A DNA stretch of 64,000 nucleotides. It comes from an uncultured bacterium (lineage in GTDB: Bacteria; Bacteroidota; Bacteroidia; Bacteroidales; Bacteroidaceae). Positions within the stretch are counted from its first letter, which is position 1, and the number at the start of each line of letters is the position of its first letter. The stretch covers positions 11,011 to 75,010 of the forward strand of contig CAJMQU010000021.1 in the NCBI GenBank assembly GCA_905215555.1. The letters run 5' to 3'. The notes under the pieces were generated by a model. It was not told the origin of the DNA, did no database searches, and was given only the letters and a program-made list of their open reading frames with translations. The translations under genes were made by a program, and so were the position numbers. Positions 25,995 through 35,586 of the stretch are shown piece by piece.

Positions 25995-27026
25995 TTAAAT
26001 TTCAAGCCATTGCCCTATCGCCCGCACAAGACGGTCATTCTCTTCCGGTGTCTGAGTCGCGATGCGGAAGAAGCGTCCGTCCAATCCTTCAAAATTGGAG
26101 GCATCACGAATAAGAATACCATGTTCGTTGGCAAGATATTCCTTCAATGCAGCAGCCTTTCCGGAACGGAGGCAAACCAGCATGAAATGTGTCTCTGTCG
26201 CCCATACTTCAAGACTACCCAGACACTCCAAAGCATTACGCAAGCGTTTTGTTTCTTTTAAATAAGCAGGCACATCCAGAGGATTGGGAACATCCTGTTC
26301 CAGAAGATGGAGTCCGGCTTCGATGGCAAGCTGATTAACCGACCAGGGCATACGGTGAGTGCGCAGGCGGTTGAGCAGTCCTGAATCCCCCGTGATATAT
26401 CCCAAGCGCAAGCCGGGAACTGCGTATCGCTTGGTCATGGAATGCAGCAATAACACATTCGGATATTCCGCAGCCTCTTTCGGTGTGAACAACGGTTGCA
26501 AGGTGAAATATTCGTAAGACTGATCAATGATGAAACAGACTTGCGAATTATGCTTGATTAATTCTCTCAGATACTCTTTACCGGCCACTGTCCCTGTCGG
26601 ATTATTAGGATTACAAAGCCAGAGCATACGTATCTCTTCCGGCAGGCGGTATCCGTCTTCCGGCGCAGGGAGCTGATAGATTGCAGTAACCCGGTGCCCG
26701 TGCATGCGGCAGGCATCGGCATATTCGCTGAAGGTCGGTTGCAGAATGGCAGTATTCGTCCCGCGGAAAGTTTGTGCTATGAGGTAGATGGCTTCAATGG
26801 CACCGTTTGTCACACAAACAGCATCGGCAGGCAGATGATATCCGGTGGCAAGGCGGGATTCAAGCGTATAGGGTTCCGGTTCGGGATAGTTCCCGATGGC
26901 ATCAATCCGCGCACACAAGTGGGCTTTCAATGCTGAAAGGTTTACTTTGCTGTAAACATTGGAACTGAAATTAGCAGTTATCAGTCGCTGATATTTATAG
27001 GAGTCGTCTCCGTGTCCTTCAATCAT
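25995..27026 (-). CDS. cobD: L-threonine-O-3-phosphate decarboxylase (PLP aminotransferase fold)
   Basis: The 343-residue fold-type I PLP enzyme has the HGDDSYKY start, FSSNVYSKVN, the WLCNPNNPTGT substrate/PLP loop, and the Schiff-base lysine in HSMTKRYAVPGLRLGY. Also present is the terminal Arg region FFRIATQTPEEN. This pattern and its operon partners fit CobD, which makes aminopropanol phosphate for the cobalamin side chain. Histidinol-phosphate aminotransferase is the nearest alternative, and context argues against it. It overlaps cbiP by 8 bp. Confidence 0.93.
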   Translation of the reverse strand: MIEGHGDDSYKYQRLITANFSSNVYSKVNLSALKAHLCARIDAIGNYPEPEPYTLESRLATGYHLPADAVCVTNGAIEAIYLIAQTFRGTNTAILQPTFSEYADACRMHGHRVTAIYQLPAPEDGYRLPEEIRMLWLCNPNNPTGTVAGKEYLRELIKHNSQVCFIIDQSYEYFTLQPLFTPKEAAEYPNVLLLHSMTKRYAVPGLRLGYITGDSGLLNRLRTHRMPWSVNQLAIEAGLHLLEQDVPNPLDVPAYLKETKRLRNALECLGSLEVWATETHFMLVCLRSGKAAALKEYLANEHGILIRDASNFEGLDGRFFRIATQTPEENDRLVRAIGQWLEI

Positions 27027-28581
27027 GAGTGGTCAGTATTTTATAGATAAGCGGCAAGTCGACATGGTTACGTACATGGTCGGCAAGTTTATCGTATTGT
27101 TCTTCTTTGAATTGATGATAATCAAAAGATTTCCCGGCATCAGCAAGTTTATCGGCGAAAGGTTCCAGAAGAAAGTCGATGAACGAGGGATTGTCGAGAA
27201 TTCCATGAATATAAGTTCCCATACAAGTGCGGTCGACCCAATAACCGTCGGTGCGCCCGTCTTCCAGAAGATTCAGCGGAGAGACTGGTGCACCGTGAGT
27301 GGGAACGGTGGTGCCCATGTGGATTTCATAACCGTCGAGAAATGAAGAATGAGGAATAAGGAATAGAGAATGGCCATCCGGCCTGGCAGAGCAGCCCGAT
27401 TCGTCATTCTTCATTTTTAATTCTTCATTCAAATGGAAGCGGACCTGTCGGGTTACCTTTTCACCTGTCATATGGGTACTGACAGGCAAAAGTCCCAATC
27501 CCGGCAGACGTGCTATCTCTCCTTCCACATGGTCGGGGTCGCAAACTTCCTGCCCCATCATTTGATATCCCCCACAAATGCCCATAACCACAGCGCCCTC
27601 TCGGTGGGCACGAATGACGGCCTGTGCCACACCGTTGCGGCGCAATTCATGCAAATCGGCAAGGGTACTTTTACTGCCGGGCAAAAGGATAATATCGGCT
27701 TTCGCGAGTTCATCAGTGTTGTTGGTATAGAAGAGGTGAACACGCGGGTCACGTTCCAGTACATTGAAATCGGTAAAGTTACTAAGGTGGCGCAGCAGAA
27801 CAACGGCTATATTTACTTTGCCTTGTTCGGCCTGCACGGATTTTGTGGCAAGAGCCAAAGAGTCTTCTTCTTCGATGTATATATCCTTATAATAAGGAAC
27901 AACCCCTACCACCGGGATACCGCAAAGTTCTTCGAGCATTCTAATGCCAGACTCGAACAAGCGGATATCGCCACGGAACTTATTGATAAGAATACCTTTT
28001 ATACGCTCCCGTTCGTAAGGACGGAGCAACATAAGCGAACCGTAGACACTGGCAAAAACTCCGCCCCGATCGATGTCTCCCACAAGGATAACGTCCGCTC
28101 CGGCATGCAGTGCCATAGGAAGATTTACTAAATCAATATCCCGCAGGTTTATTTCGGAAATGCTTCCGGCGCCTTCCATCACCACAGGATTGTAGCGGGC
28201 AGCCAAACGGTCGTATGCGGCACAGACTTCGCGACGCAACTCACCACGGCCTTCAACGCGGAAATAATCGTAAGCATCACGGTTACCGATGGGACGACCG
28301 TTGAGCACCACTTGTGAGGTCTGGTCGGAAGAGGGTTTCAACAGTAAAGGATTCATGTCCGTATGACAGGGCACACCTGCAGCTTCGGCCTGAACGGCTT
28401 GGGCACGGCCTATTTCCAACCCTTCAGGTGTGGCGTAGGAATTGAGTGCCATATTCTGTGCCTTGAATGGTGCCGGACAGTAACCGTCTTGACGGAATAT
28501 GCGGCAGAAAGCGGCTGTAATAATACTTTTGCCCACGTCGCTCCCTGTCCCGGCAAACATAATAGGATGAAGTTTCTCCAT
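27019..28581 (-). CDS. cbiP: Cobyric acid synthase
   Basis: The start is set at the ATG at 28579-28581 (MEKLHPIMFAGTGSDVGKS). The -7 box at 28602 puts the transcript start below the longer frame's ATG. The product has about 520 residues: an N-terminal dethiobiotin-synthetase-like ATPase with GTGSDVGKS and KAQNMALNSY, and a C-terminal glutamine amidotransferase with nucleophile Cys in MGICGGYQMMG. It amidates four side chains of adenosylcobyrinate diamide. A roughly 30-residue foreign segment sits in the amidotransferase part before DGYEIHMG (see the repeat at 27339-27432). Confidence 0.95.
   Translation of the reverse strand: MEKLHPIMFAGTGSDVGKSIITAAFCRIFRQDGYCPAPFKAQNMALNSYATPEGLEIGRAQAVQAEAAGVPCHTDMNPLLLKPSSDQTSQVVLNGRPIGNRDAYDYFRVEGRGELRREVCAAYDRLAARYNPVVMEGAGSISEINLRDIDLVNLPMALHAGADVILVGDIDRGGVFASVYGSLMLLRPYERERIKGILINKFRGDIRLFESGIRMLEELCGIPVVGVVPYYKDIYIEEEDSLALATKSVQAEQGKVNIAVVLLRHLSNFTDFNVLERDPRVHLFYTNNTDELAKADIILLPGSKSTLADLHELRRNGVAQAVIRAHREGAVVMGICGGYQMMGQEVCDPDHVEGEIARLPGLGLLPVSTHMTGEKVTRQVRFHLNEELKMKNDESGCSARPDGHSLFLIPHSSFLDGYEIHMGTTVPTHGAPVSPLNLLEDGRTDGYWVDRTCMGTYIHGILDNPSFIDFLLEPFADKLADAGKSFDYHQFKEEQYDKLADHVRNHVDLPLIYKILTTHD
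27339..27432. repeat. Bacteroides intergenic-type repeat inserted in frame in cbiP
   Basis: The plus strand shows an AATGAAGAATGAGGAATAAG arm and, inverted, a CATTCTTCATTTTTAATTC arm around a GC-rich middle GGCCATCCGGCC. Read on the cbiP strand this encodes EELKMKNDESG to LIPHSSF, a peptide that does not belong to the family. The ATTCTTCATTC words are a common dispersed repeat in Bacteroides. Confidence 0.7.
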
Positions 28582-28601
28582 ATAATTTGTTTTAACGGGA
28601 A

Positions 28602-28609
28602 CAAAGATA
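28602..28609 (-). promoter_or_regulatory. -7 box of the cbiP-cobD-cbiB operon
   Basis: Minus strand TATCTTTG is a full match to TAnnTTTG, placing transcription about 14 nt before the chosen cbiP ATG. Confidence 0.6.
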
Positions 28610-28756
28610 GTGCAAAATTCCGATTCAGGGCAAGCACAATAGAAACTCATTCCTTATCCCCCAAAAACAGCAAAAACGAGGAAAGATTGAACAATAAAAA
28701 GAAAGGAGTGTTTGAGATAAATATCACTATTATAACCTAAACGAACCAGTTAACAT

Positions 28757-30187
28757 ATGAAACAAATCTTATTTATCGCCCTGTTGGGAGCGAGTCTTTC
28801 CGTGGCGGCACAAAACGCCGGCAACACTCCGCACACGCCTCAACCCCTCTCCCTCAGCTACGATGACGCTCTACAAATGCTGCAAAAAAGCAATCAAAGT
28901 CTGAAGATTGCCGACAAAGGCATTGAAACAGCCCGTGCGGAAAGGGATAAATTGAACGCTTTGTGGTATCCCAGCCTGCAAGGAGCGGGTACTTACGTTC
29001 ACATGTCCGAAAAGATAGAAGTGAAACAACCCCTCTCACAGTTCACCGACCCAGCAAAGGATTTTGTACACACCATTGTACCGGACGACCAGTTCATCAG
29101 CGGCATACTGGACCAGATAGGCAGCTATACCCTTGCCTTTCCCCTTGCTCCCCGAAACCTGACCAGCGTGGGACTGACAGCCGAATGGATAGTCTTCTCC
29201 GGTGGAAAACGTGTAAGGGCAAGCAAGATAGGAAACCGAATGATTGACATTGCCCAAGAGAACCGTGCACAAACCGATGCCACACAAAGAACCTTGCTAG
29301 CCGAAAGTTATTACGGCCTCAGCTTGGCCCGCGAAGTCGTATCAGTACGTCAGGACACCTACAACAGTTTGAAGCAACACTATGAAAATGCCCTCAAACT
29401 GGAAGCTGCCGGAATGATTGACAAAGCCGGGCGCCTCTTCACACAAGTAAATATGGACGAAGCCTGGCGGGCACTGGAAGCCGCCCGGAAGGAAGTCACC
29501 GTTGTAGAAAGCGCTTTACGCACATTACTCAATATGGAAGATACTTGCCGCATAGAACCGACCTCCCCTCTCTTCATCAATACCACACTTCCGATGAAAG
29601 AGGAATTCGTGCAAACAATGCGAACAGGCAACTACATCCTGAACCAGCTGTCGTTACAGCAAAACATTGCCAAGCAACAACTGCGGATAGACCAAAGCGG
29701 ATATCTGCCGGACATCGCCTTGTTCGGCAAGCAGACGCTTTACGCCCACGGCATACAGAGCAACCTTGTTCCGCGTACCATCATCGGTGTAGGTTTCACT
29801 TGGAATATCTTCGACGGACTGGCACGGGAAAAACGCATACGCCAGTCCCGCATTGCCGAACAGACCCTCGCACTGGGCAAAGACAAGGCACAGGATGATT
29901 TGACGGTAGGCATAGACAAGCTGTACACCGGACTGCAAAAAGCACAGGATAATGTCCGCGCCCTAAACTCTACCATCACCTTGAGTGAAGAACTGGTACG
30001 CATCCGCAAGAAATCCTTCACCGAAGGCATGGCAACCAGTACCGAGGTAGTGGATGCGGAAACAATGCTTGCCGCCGCCCGAGTGGCCCGCCTGGCAGCC
30101 TATTACGAATATGACATAACATTAATGAATCTGTTAGCCCTCTGTGGCACACCGGAACAATTCAAGAAGTATTTTAATGAAGAATGA
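28757..30187 (+). CDS. TolC family outer-membrane efflux protein
   Basis: The 476-residue protein has a signal peptide ending AAQ (about residue 20) and the duplicated OEP helical pattern. One half begins LSYDDALQMLQKSNQSLKIA. The other contains NIAKQQLRIDQSGYLPDIALFG and TEVVDAETMLAAARVARLAAYYEYD, the classic TolC second-repeat motif. It forms the outer-membrane channel for the exporter encoded by the next two genes, which follow at 29 and 20 bp. Its substrate is not evident. Confidence 0.94.
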   Translation: MKQILFIALLGASLSVAAQNAGNTPHTPQPLSLSYDDALQMLQKSNQSLKIADKGIETARAERDKLNALWYPSLQGAGTYVHMSEKIEVKQPLSQFTDPAKDFVHTIVPDDQFISGILDQIGSYTLAFPLAPRNLTSVGLTAEWIVFSGGKRVRASKIGNRMIDIAQENRAQTDATQRTLLAESYYGLSLAREVVSVRQDTYNSLKQHYENALKLEAAGMIDKAGRLFTQVNMDEAWRALEAARKEVTVVESALRTLLNMEDTCRIEPTSPLFINTTLPMKEEFVQTMRTGNYILNQLSLQQNIAKQQLRIDQSGYLPDIALFGKQTLYAHGIQSNLVPRTIIGVGFTWNIFDGLAREKRIRQSRIAEQTLALGKDKAQDDLTVGIDKLYTGLQKAQDNVRALNSTITLSEELVRIRKKSFTEGMATSTEVVDAETMLAAARVARLAAYYEYDITLMNLLALCGTPEQFKKYFNEE

Positions 30188-30216
30188 GAAAAGTATAAAC
30201 CCAAACTTTTAAAATT

Positions 30217-31209
30217 ATGGAATTTTCAAAAAAAAACATCAGCACTGCATTTGTCATCATACTGGCAATCACCATACTCGTCTCCATTCTGGGAATGGTA
30301 CTCATGAGCCATCAGCCCCTTGTACTCCAGGGACAGATAGAAACCACCGAAATCCGCATCAGCGGCAAACTGCCGGGACGTGTGGATTCATTCCTTGTAC
30401 GCGAAGGCGACTGGGTAAAGGCAGGCGATACGCTTGTCGTCATCAACAGTCCGACCATAGAAGCCAAGTACCGCCAGGTGAATGCCCTGGAGCAAGTGGC
30501 ACAGGAACAAAACAAAAAAATAGATGCCGGCACACGCCGACAAATCATCGCCACCGCCCAGCAACTTTGGAACAAGACCAAGAGCGACCTGACACTGGCA
30601 CAGACAACTTACCAGCGTATCCTTACATTATATAAGGACAGTGTCGTCACCTCGCAACGGAAGGATGAAGTAGAAGCCATGTATCGTGCCGCACAGGCAG
30701 CCGAGCGTGCCGCCTACGAACAATACCAGATGGCAGTGGACGGAGCACAAAGTGAAGACCGTGCCTCTGCCCGGAGCATGGTGGAGGCAGCTCGCAGCAC
30801 GGTCGATGAAGTATCGTCCTTACTCGTCGATGCACGACTGACGGCACCGGAGGCAGGACAGATTTCAACTATATTTCCCAAACGCGGAGAACTCGTCGCC
30901 CCGGGCACACCTATCATGAATCTGGTCGTCATGGACGATGCACACGTCGTGCTCAACGTACGTGAAGACCTGATGCCGCAATTCAAGATGGACGGTATAT
31001 TCCGTGCAGATGTTCCTGCTATCGGTAAAAAGAATGTAGAGTTCTGTATCTATTATATCAGTCCGCTGGGCAGCTTTGCCACCTGGAAATCGACCAAACA
31101 GACGGGCAGCTATGATATGCAGACCTTCGAGATACACGCCCGCCCGACACAGCCTGTGGAGGGCTTACGCCCAGGGATGTCGGTGCTGCTGACGGTTAAT
31201 AATAAATGA
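30217..31209 (+). CDS. HlyD family periplasmic adaptor protein
   Basis: The 330-residue protein has an N-terminal TM anchor (about 10-30) and a biotinyl-lipoyl half-motif ISGKLPGRVDSFLVREGDWV. It then has a long coiled-coil hairpin (about 85-200), the second lipoyl half LTAPEAGQISTIFPKRGELV, and a C-terminal barrel ending with EGLRPGMSVLLTVN. It bridges the TolC channel and the inner-membrane ABC-2 permease encoded downstream. Confidence 0.94.
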   Translation: MEFSKKNISTAFVIILAITILVSILGMVLMSHQPLVLQGQIETTEIRISGKLPGRVDSFLVREGDWVKAGDTLVVINSPTIEAKYRQVNALEQVAQEQNKKIDAGTRRQIIATAQQLWNKTKSDLTLAQTTYQRILTLYKDSVVTSQRKDEVEAMYRAAQAAERAAYEQYQMAVDGAQSEDRASARSMVEAARSTVDEVSSLLVDARLTAPEAGQISTIFPKRGELVAPGTPIMNLVVMDDAHVVLNVREDLMPQFKMDGIFRADVPAIGKKNVEFCIYYISPLGSFATWKSTKQTGSYDMQTFEIHARPTQPVEGLRPGMSVLLTVNNK

Positions 31210-31229
31210 TAGTTTAAAGAATTTGCCCT

Positions 31230-33719
31230 ATGAAACAACCTTTATATAATGTACTTCGCCGTGAATGGCAGCGTATGACCTCCCGCAGGCTCTACCTCGG
31301 TGTATGCCTCGTGCTGCCCTTGTTCTGCCTGTTCTTCATGGCTACCATCTTCGGCAGCGGGCAGATGGAAAACATTCCTGTCGGCATTGTCGATAAGGAC
31401 AACACCGCCACATCCCGGCAAATAGCACGAAACATCGCTGCCGTACCCACCTTCAGCGTCACGCGGCATTTCAGCGATGAGGCTGCTGCGCGGGAAGCTG
31501 TGCAACGTAAAGAAATCTATGGTTATCTGTCCATCCCCACCGGCTTTGAACAACGCGCCACTACCGGGATGGATGCCACACTTTCTTATTACTACCATTA
31601 TGCCCTCCTCTCTGTGGGCAGCGAGTTGATGGCGGCTTTTGAGACGGCACTGGCCCCCGTCGCACTCTCTCCTATTGCCATGAAAGCCGTATCTCTGGGT
31701 GTCAATCAGGAGCAGATAACGACATTTCTCCTGCCTGTGCAATCCAGTATGCATCCGCTTTACAATCCGGATCTGGACTATTCCGTTTATCTGAGCCAGC
31801 CCTTCTTCTATGTCCTGTTTCAGATACTCATCTTGTTGATGACGGTCTATGCCGTAGGGAGTGAATTGAAATTCTATACGGCACAGGAGTGGATGACAAC
31901 AGCACGGGGAAATATCCTGACCGCCGTGGTTGGCAAATTGTTGCCTTATACATTCATCTTCTCTGTTATCGGCATACTGGCCAATTATGTACTGTACGGT
32001 GTATTGCACATACCTTTTCAGGGAAGTTTGCTGATGATGAACCTACTGACGGTGCTATTTATTATTGCCACACAGGCATTGGCAGTGTTCATATTCTCTA
32101 CCTTTCCGCGGATTGCTTATATCATCAGTATCGTGTCCATGGTCGGTTCGCTTGGGGCTACCCTTTCCGGTGTCACTTTTCCCGTGACGAGTATGTATCC
32201 GCCCGTGCACGCGGCATCCTATCTCTTTCCAGTACGCCACTTCACTGAAATAGCGCAGTCGATGCTGTATTTTGACTCAGGGTTCGGATATTACTGGCAA
32301 TCGGCAGCTATACTTCTGCTTTTCCCATTGCTGGCATTGCTGATATTGCCGAGGCTGAGGCGTTGGATATTGAAACACGAAGGAGAAGCTGAGCCACATA
32401 CGCAGGCGAATAATACAGCCCCTCTTTCACTATCAGATATCATCTCACGCGAATGGCGTGCCATCAGCACCAATCCGGCTATACTCTTAGTCTTGATAGG
32501 CGGTATCTTTGCCTACGGACTTCTCTATAACTTGATGTACGCCCCCAACCTTGTGCGGAAAACTCCTGTTGCCGTGGTCGACAATTCGCATTCCGCCCTG
32601 AGCCGCGAATATATCCGTCTGCTCAATGCTACTCCGCAAGCGTCGGTCTATGCGCTGACACCCAATTATCTTGAAGCAAAAGAGTGGTTGAAACAAAGTA
32701 AAGTAGATGGAATCCTCTATCTTCCCGCGGACTTTGATGCACGCGTGGGCCGGGGTGAACAATCTGTATTCAGTGTTTATGCTGCCACAGATGCTTTCCT
32801 GAATTTTAAGAATTTGCAGGAGGCTTCTTCGCGCGTAATGCTTGCCGTCAACGATGTCCATCGTGCGGAAGGCGCCGTGTTTCTACCTCCCCAGGGGGTG
32901 CTTGCAGTCACCTCATCCGCACCTGTCAATGTATCGGGAACGGCTCTCTATAACTACACAGAGGGATATGGTTCGTATCTGATTCCCGCTGTTATGATTA
33001 TTATCATTTTTCAGACATTACTGATGGTGATAGGAATGATTACGGGCGAAGAAGCAGAGAAAAGCCGTTTACTAACCTCCCCCAAACGGTCTCAACTCTC
33101 CTCCACCTCCGGAAAGGTCATTCTTCTCCAGCAAACAGAGGAGCCGGAAGGAAGCGAATACCCGAAGGGAGAAGTGGCAGGTGGAAATCAAAACACAGCC
33201 TCCCCTACTCAAAACATTTCCTCCGGTACTGCCTGGCACAGAGCATTATACAATGTTTCCGGGAGAACTTTTGTCTACGTAATGCTATATTTCATTTTTG
33301 CCTTGTTCCTGTTAGGTTTGCTTCCCCATTTTTTCAGTATTCCGAACATCGGAAAAGGCAGGGATATTATCACTATGATGATTCCTTTTCTCCTAGGGAC
33401 GAGCTTCTTCGGACTGGCGGCATCACGTTATTTCACCGACTCTGAAGCCCCCTTACTAATGATCGCTTTCTTCTCCGTAGGATATATTTTCCTTTCCGGT
33501 GTATCCTATCCTCTCGAACTGATGCCTTGGTACTGGCAAGCTGCACACTATGTATTTCCGGCCGCTCCTGCCGTACTGGCTTTCGTCAAACTGAATTCGA
33601 TGGGTGGAGACATGGCAGATATCCGTCCGGAAATGATAACACTGTGGATACAGGTCTTTGTATACTTTCTGCTCAGTCTGTGGGTGTTCAGAAGAAAAAT
33701 ATTAACTATTAAATATTAA
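31230..33719 (+). CDS. Double ABC-2 type permease (two YhgE/DrrB-like modules fused)
   Basis: The 829-residue protein contains two complete ABC-2 permease modules. Module 1 is residues 1-385: REWQRMTSRRLYLGVCLVLP, an extracytoplasmic domain VGIVDKDNTATSRQI, then five TM. Module 2 is about 400-829: SREWRAISTNPAILLVLIGG, VAVVDNSHSALSREY, then five TM. Bacteroidetes usually encode such modules as two adjacent genes. No ATPase gene is nearby. Between TM segments of module 2, residues about 613-665 form a polar, proline/serine-rich stretch (SSTSGKV to EEPEGSEYPKGEVAGG) that looks like another translated dispersed repeat. The complex probably exports a drug, lipid or polysaccharide precursor with the HlyD and TolC partners. 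Confidence 0.88.
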   Translation: MKQPLYNVLRREWQRMTSRRLYLGVCLVLPLFCLFFMATIFGSGQMENIPVGIVDKDNTATSRQIARNIAAVPTFSVTRHFSDEAAAREAVQRKEIYGYLSIPTGFEQRATTGMDATLSYYYHYALLSVGSELMAAFETALAPVALSPIAMKAVSLGVNQEQITTFLLPVQSSMHPLYNPDLDYSVYLSQPFFYVLFQILILLMTVYAVGSELKFYTAQEWMTTARGNILTAVVGKLLPYTFIFSVIGILANYVLYGVLHIPFQGSLLMMNLLTVLFIIATQALAVFIFSTFPRIAYIISIVSMVGSLGATLSGVTFPVTSMYPPVHAASYLFPVRHFTEIAQSMLYFDSGFGYYWQSAAILLLFPLLALLILPRLRRWILKHEGEAEPHTQANNTAPLSLSDIISREWRAISTNPAILLVLIGGIFAYGLLYNLMYAPNLVRKTPVAVVDNSHSALSREYIRLLNATPQASVYALTPNYLEAKEWLKQSKVDGILYLPADFDARVGRGEQSVFSVYAATDAFLNFKNLQEASSRVMLAVNDVHRAEGAVFLPPQGVLAVTSSAPVNVSGTALYNYTEGYGSYLIPAVMIIIIFQTLLMVIGMITGEEAEKSRLLTSPKRSQLSSTSGKVILLQQTEEPEGSEYPKGEVAGGNQNTASPTQNISSGTAWHRALYNVSGRTFVYVMLYFIFALFLLGLLPHFFSIPNIGKGRDIITMMIPFLLGTSFFGLAASRYFTDSEAPLLMIAFFSVGYIFLSGVSYPLELMPWYWQAAHYVFPAAPAVLAFVKLNSMGGDMADIRPEMITLWIQVFVYFLLSLWVFRRKILTIKY

Positions 33720-33838
33720 TTATTAAAGCTGCGCCCTAACACACCTAAATTAATAGTTAATAGTTAATCTTCCTTCTTTTGTATGCAAACGACTGCCCTC
33801 TCTTCACTCCATCCCTGCCGTTGTATCTCCAACGGTGT

Positions 33839-33991
33839 TCAATCCATCCATATACCCGTTTGCCTCAATGCGGACATCATCTTTCGGAACACGGTCTCCA
33901 CCATGAATGCCATCAGCAATCGGCTGACAGTGGTTTTCCCCGTGCCCGAAGTGGGTGCCGTTATCAGGAACTGGGGAATATTCCTCATCAT
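33839..33991 (-). pseudogene. cbiA: cbiA (cobyrinate a,c-diamide synthase) N-terminal stub
   Basis: From the ATG at 33989-33991 the minus strand encodes MMRNIPQFLITAPTSGTGKT and then TVSRLLMAFM, the P-loop start of CbiA/CobB. After about 30 residues all similarity stops, and the frame ends at 33839. A full CbiA has about 430-450 residues, so more than 90% is missing. The rest of the 365-bp gap (33720-34083) holds TTAATAGTTAATAG-type repeats after the permease gene and no other gene I can support. Confidence 0.8.
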
Positions 33992-34083
33992 ACGTACTTG
34001 AGTTAACAGAATTTCTTTCCCGTAAAGGTAGTATATATTCCCCAAAACCCTTACCTTAGCTGCCCAAATAAAAGTAAATTACT

Positions 34084-35514
34084 ATGATTACCGAAGAACT
34101 CAAGAAATTATATTGTGCTTATACCGGACACGAACCGGAAGCCATTGATGAACTTCCTTCATCCGGTTCCAACCGCCGTTATTTCCGCCTGACAGGTACA
34201 CCTACACTTATCGGTGTCAGCGGAACCTCCCTCGAAGAGAACCAGGCTTTCCTCTATATGGCAAACCATTTCCGGAAGAAAGGATTACCCGTACCGGAAG
34301 TCGTGGCAAAGAGTGAGAACGACGCTTTCTATCTACAAGAAGACCTGGGCGACACGCTCCTGTTCAACGCCATCGAGAAAGGGCGCAAAACGAGCGTGTT
34401 CGATGAAGAAGAAAAGCAACTCCTGCGCAAGACCATGCGTCTGTTGCCTGCCGTACAATTCTCCGGTGCGGACGGGATGGACTTTTCTTATTGTTATCCG
34501 CAATCGGAATTCAACAGCCGCAGTATCTTGTGGGATTTGAATTATTTCAAATACTGTTTCCTGAAAGCAACCGGCATGGAGTTTCAGGAAGACCGCCTGG
34601 AAGACGATTTCCAAAAGATGGCGGATGTGTTGATGCGCAGCAGTTCGGCAACTTTCATGTACCGTGACTTCCAAAGCCGCAACGTGATGATTAAAGATGG
34701 TGAGCCGTGGCTCATCGACTTCCAAGGCGGACGCAAAGGGCCTGTTTACTATGATGTGGCCTCTTTCCTGTGGCAAGCCAAGGCGAATTATCCCGACAGT
34801 CTGCGCAAAGAGCTCCTGAAAGAATACCTTGACTCGCTGTGCAAATACCAGCCCGTGGATGAGAAGTACTTCTATGCCCAGTTGCGCCACTTCGTACTGT
34901 TCCGTACCATGCAGGTATTGGGTGCTTACGGTTTCCGTGGTTACTTTGAGAAGAAGCCGCACTTCATTCAAAGCGTACCTTTTGCTATTGAGAACCTGCG
35001 CCAGTTGTTACAAGAACCATATCCGGAATATCCCTATCTCTGCCACGTGCTGAAGGAGCTTACTGAACTGAAACAATTCACCGACGATTTGCAAAAGCGC
35101 CGCCTTGTTGTGAAGGTCACCAGCTTTGCTTATAAAAAAGGTATTCCCGAAGATTCCAGCGGAAACGGGGGGGGCTTCGTATTCGACTGCCGCGCAGTGA
35201 ATAATCCCGGCAAGTACGACCGCTACAAGCCTTTCACCGGACTTGACGAGCCTGTTATCCGTTTCCTTGAGGACGACGGGGAGATAACGACTTTCCTCGA
35301 ACATGTCTATGGTTTAGTGGATGCTTCGGTAAAGCGGTATATGGAACGCGGATTTACGAACCTCTCCATCTGTTTCGGATGTACAGGCGGTCAGCATCGT
35401 TCCGTTTATTCGGCACAGCATTTGGCAGAACATCTGAACAAGCAGTTCGGAGTACAGGTAAATCTTATCCATAGGGAACAGAATATAGAACAGACCTTTA
35501 AAGCAAGAAACTAA
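34084..35514 (+). CDS. Aminoglycoside-phosphotransferase-like sugar kinase (AmgK-like) fused to a RapZ C-terminal domain
   Basis: The 476-residue protein has two domains. Residues 1-330 are an APH/choline-kinase fold with SGSNRRYFRL (nucleotide loop), FMYRDFQSRNVMI (catalytic Asp and Asn) and WLIDFQGGRKGPVYYDVAS (metal Asp). Residues 340-476 match the C-terminal domain of RapZ: SFAYKKGIPED, FVFDCRAVNNPG, PFTGLDEPVI and FGCTGGQHRSV. With the next gene being MurU-like, the kinase is best explained as AmgK, which phosphorylates N-acetylmuramate/GlcNAc at C1 in cell-wall recycling. In E. coli the RapZ C-terminal domain senses glucosamine-6-phosphate, so the fused domain may regulate the kinase (inference). 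Confidence 0.85.
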   Translation: MITEELKKLYCAYTGHEPEAIDELPSSGSNRRYFRLTGTPTLIGVSGTSLEENQAFLYMANHFRKKGLPVPEVVAKSENDAFYLQEDLGDTLLFNAIEKGRKTSVFDEEEKQLLRKTMRLLPAVQFSGADGMDFSYCYPQSEFNSRSILWDLNYFKYCFLKATGMEFQEDRLEDDFQKMADVLMRSSSATFMYRDFQSRNVMIKDGEPWLIDFQGGRKGPVYYDVASFLWQAKANYPDSLRKELLKEYLDSLCKYQPVDEKYFYAQLRHFVLFRTMQVLGAYGFRGYFEKKPHFIQSVPFAIENLRQLLQEPYPEYPYLCHVLKELTELKQFTDDLQKRRLVVKVTSFAYKKGIPEDSSGNGGGFVFDCRAVNNPGKYDRYKPFTGLDEPVIRFLEDDGEITTFLEHVYGLVDASVKRYMERGFTNLSICFGCTGGQHRSVYSAQHLAEHLNKQFGVQVNLIHREQNIEQTFKARN

Positions 35515-35586
35515 TCGGGTGACAAGCTACAGCACAGAACCTATAGTTCGTAGCCTGTAGCTCATCACTTATTAAATAAAGCAACA

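Noticed and set aside
27433..28131. 232-codon plus-strand frame
   Set aside because: Antisense to cbiP, no supporting features.
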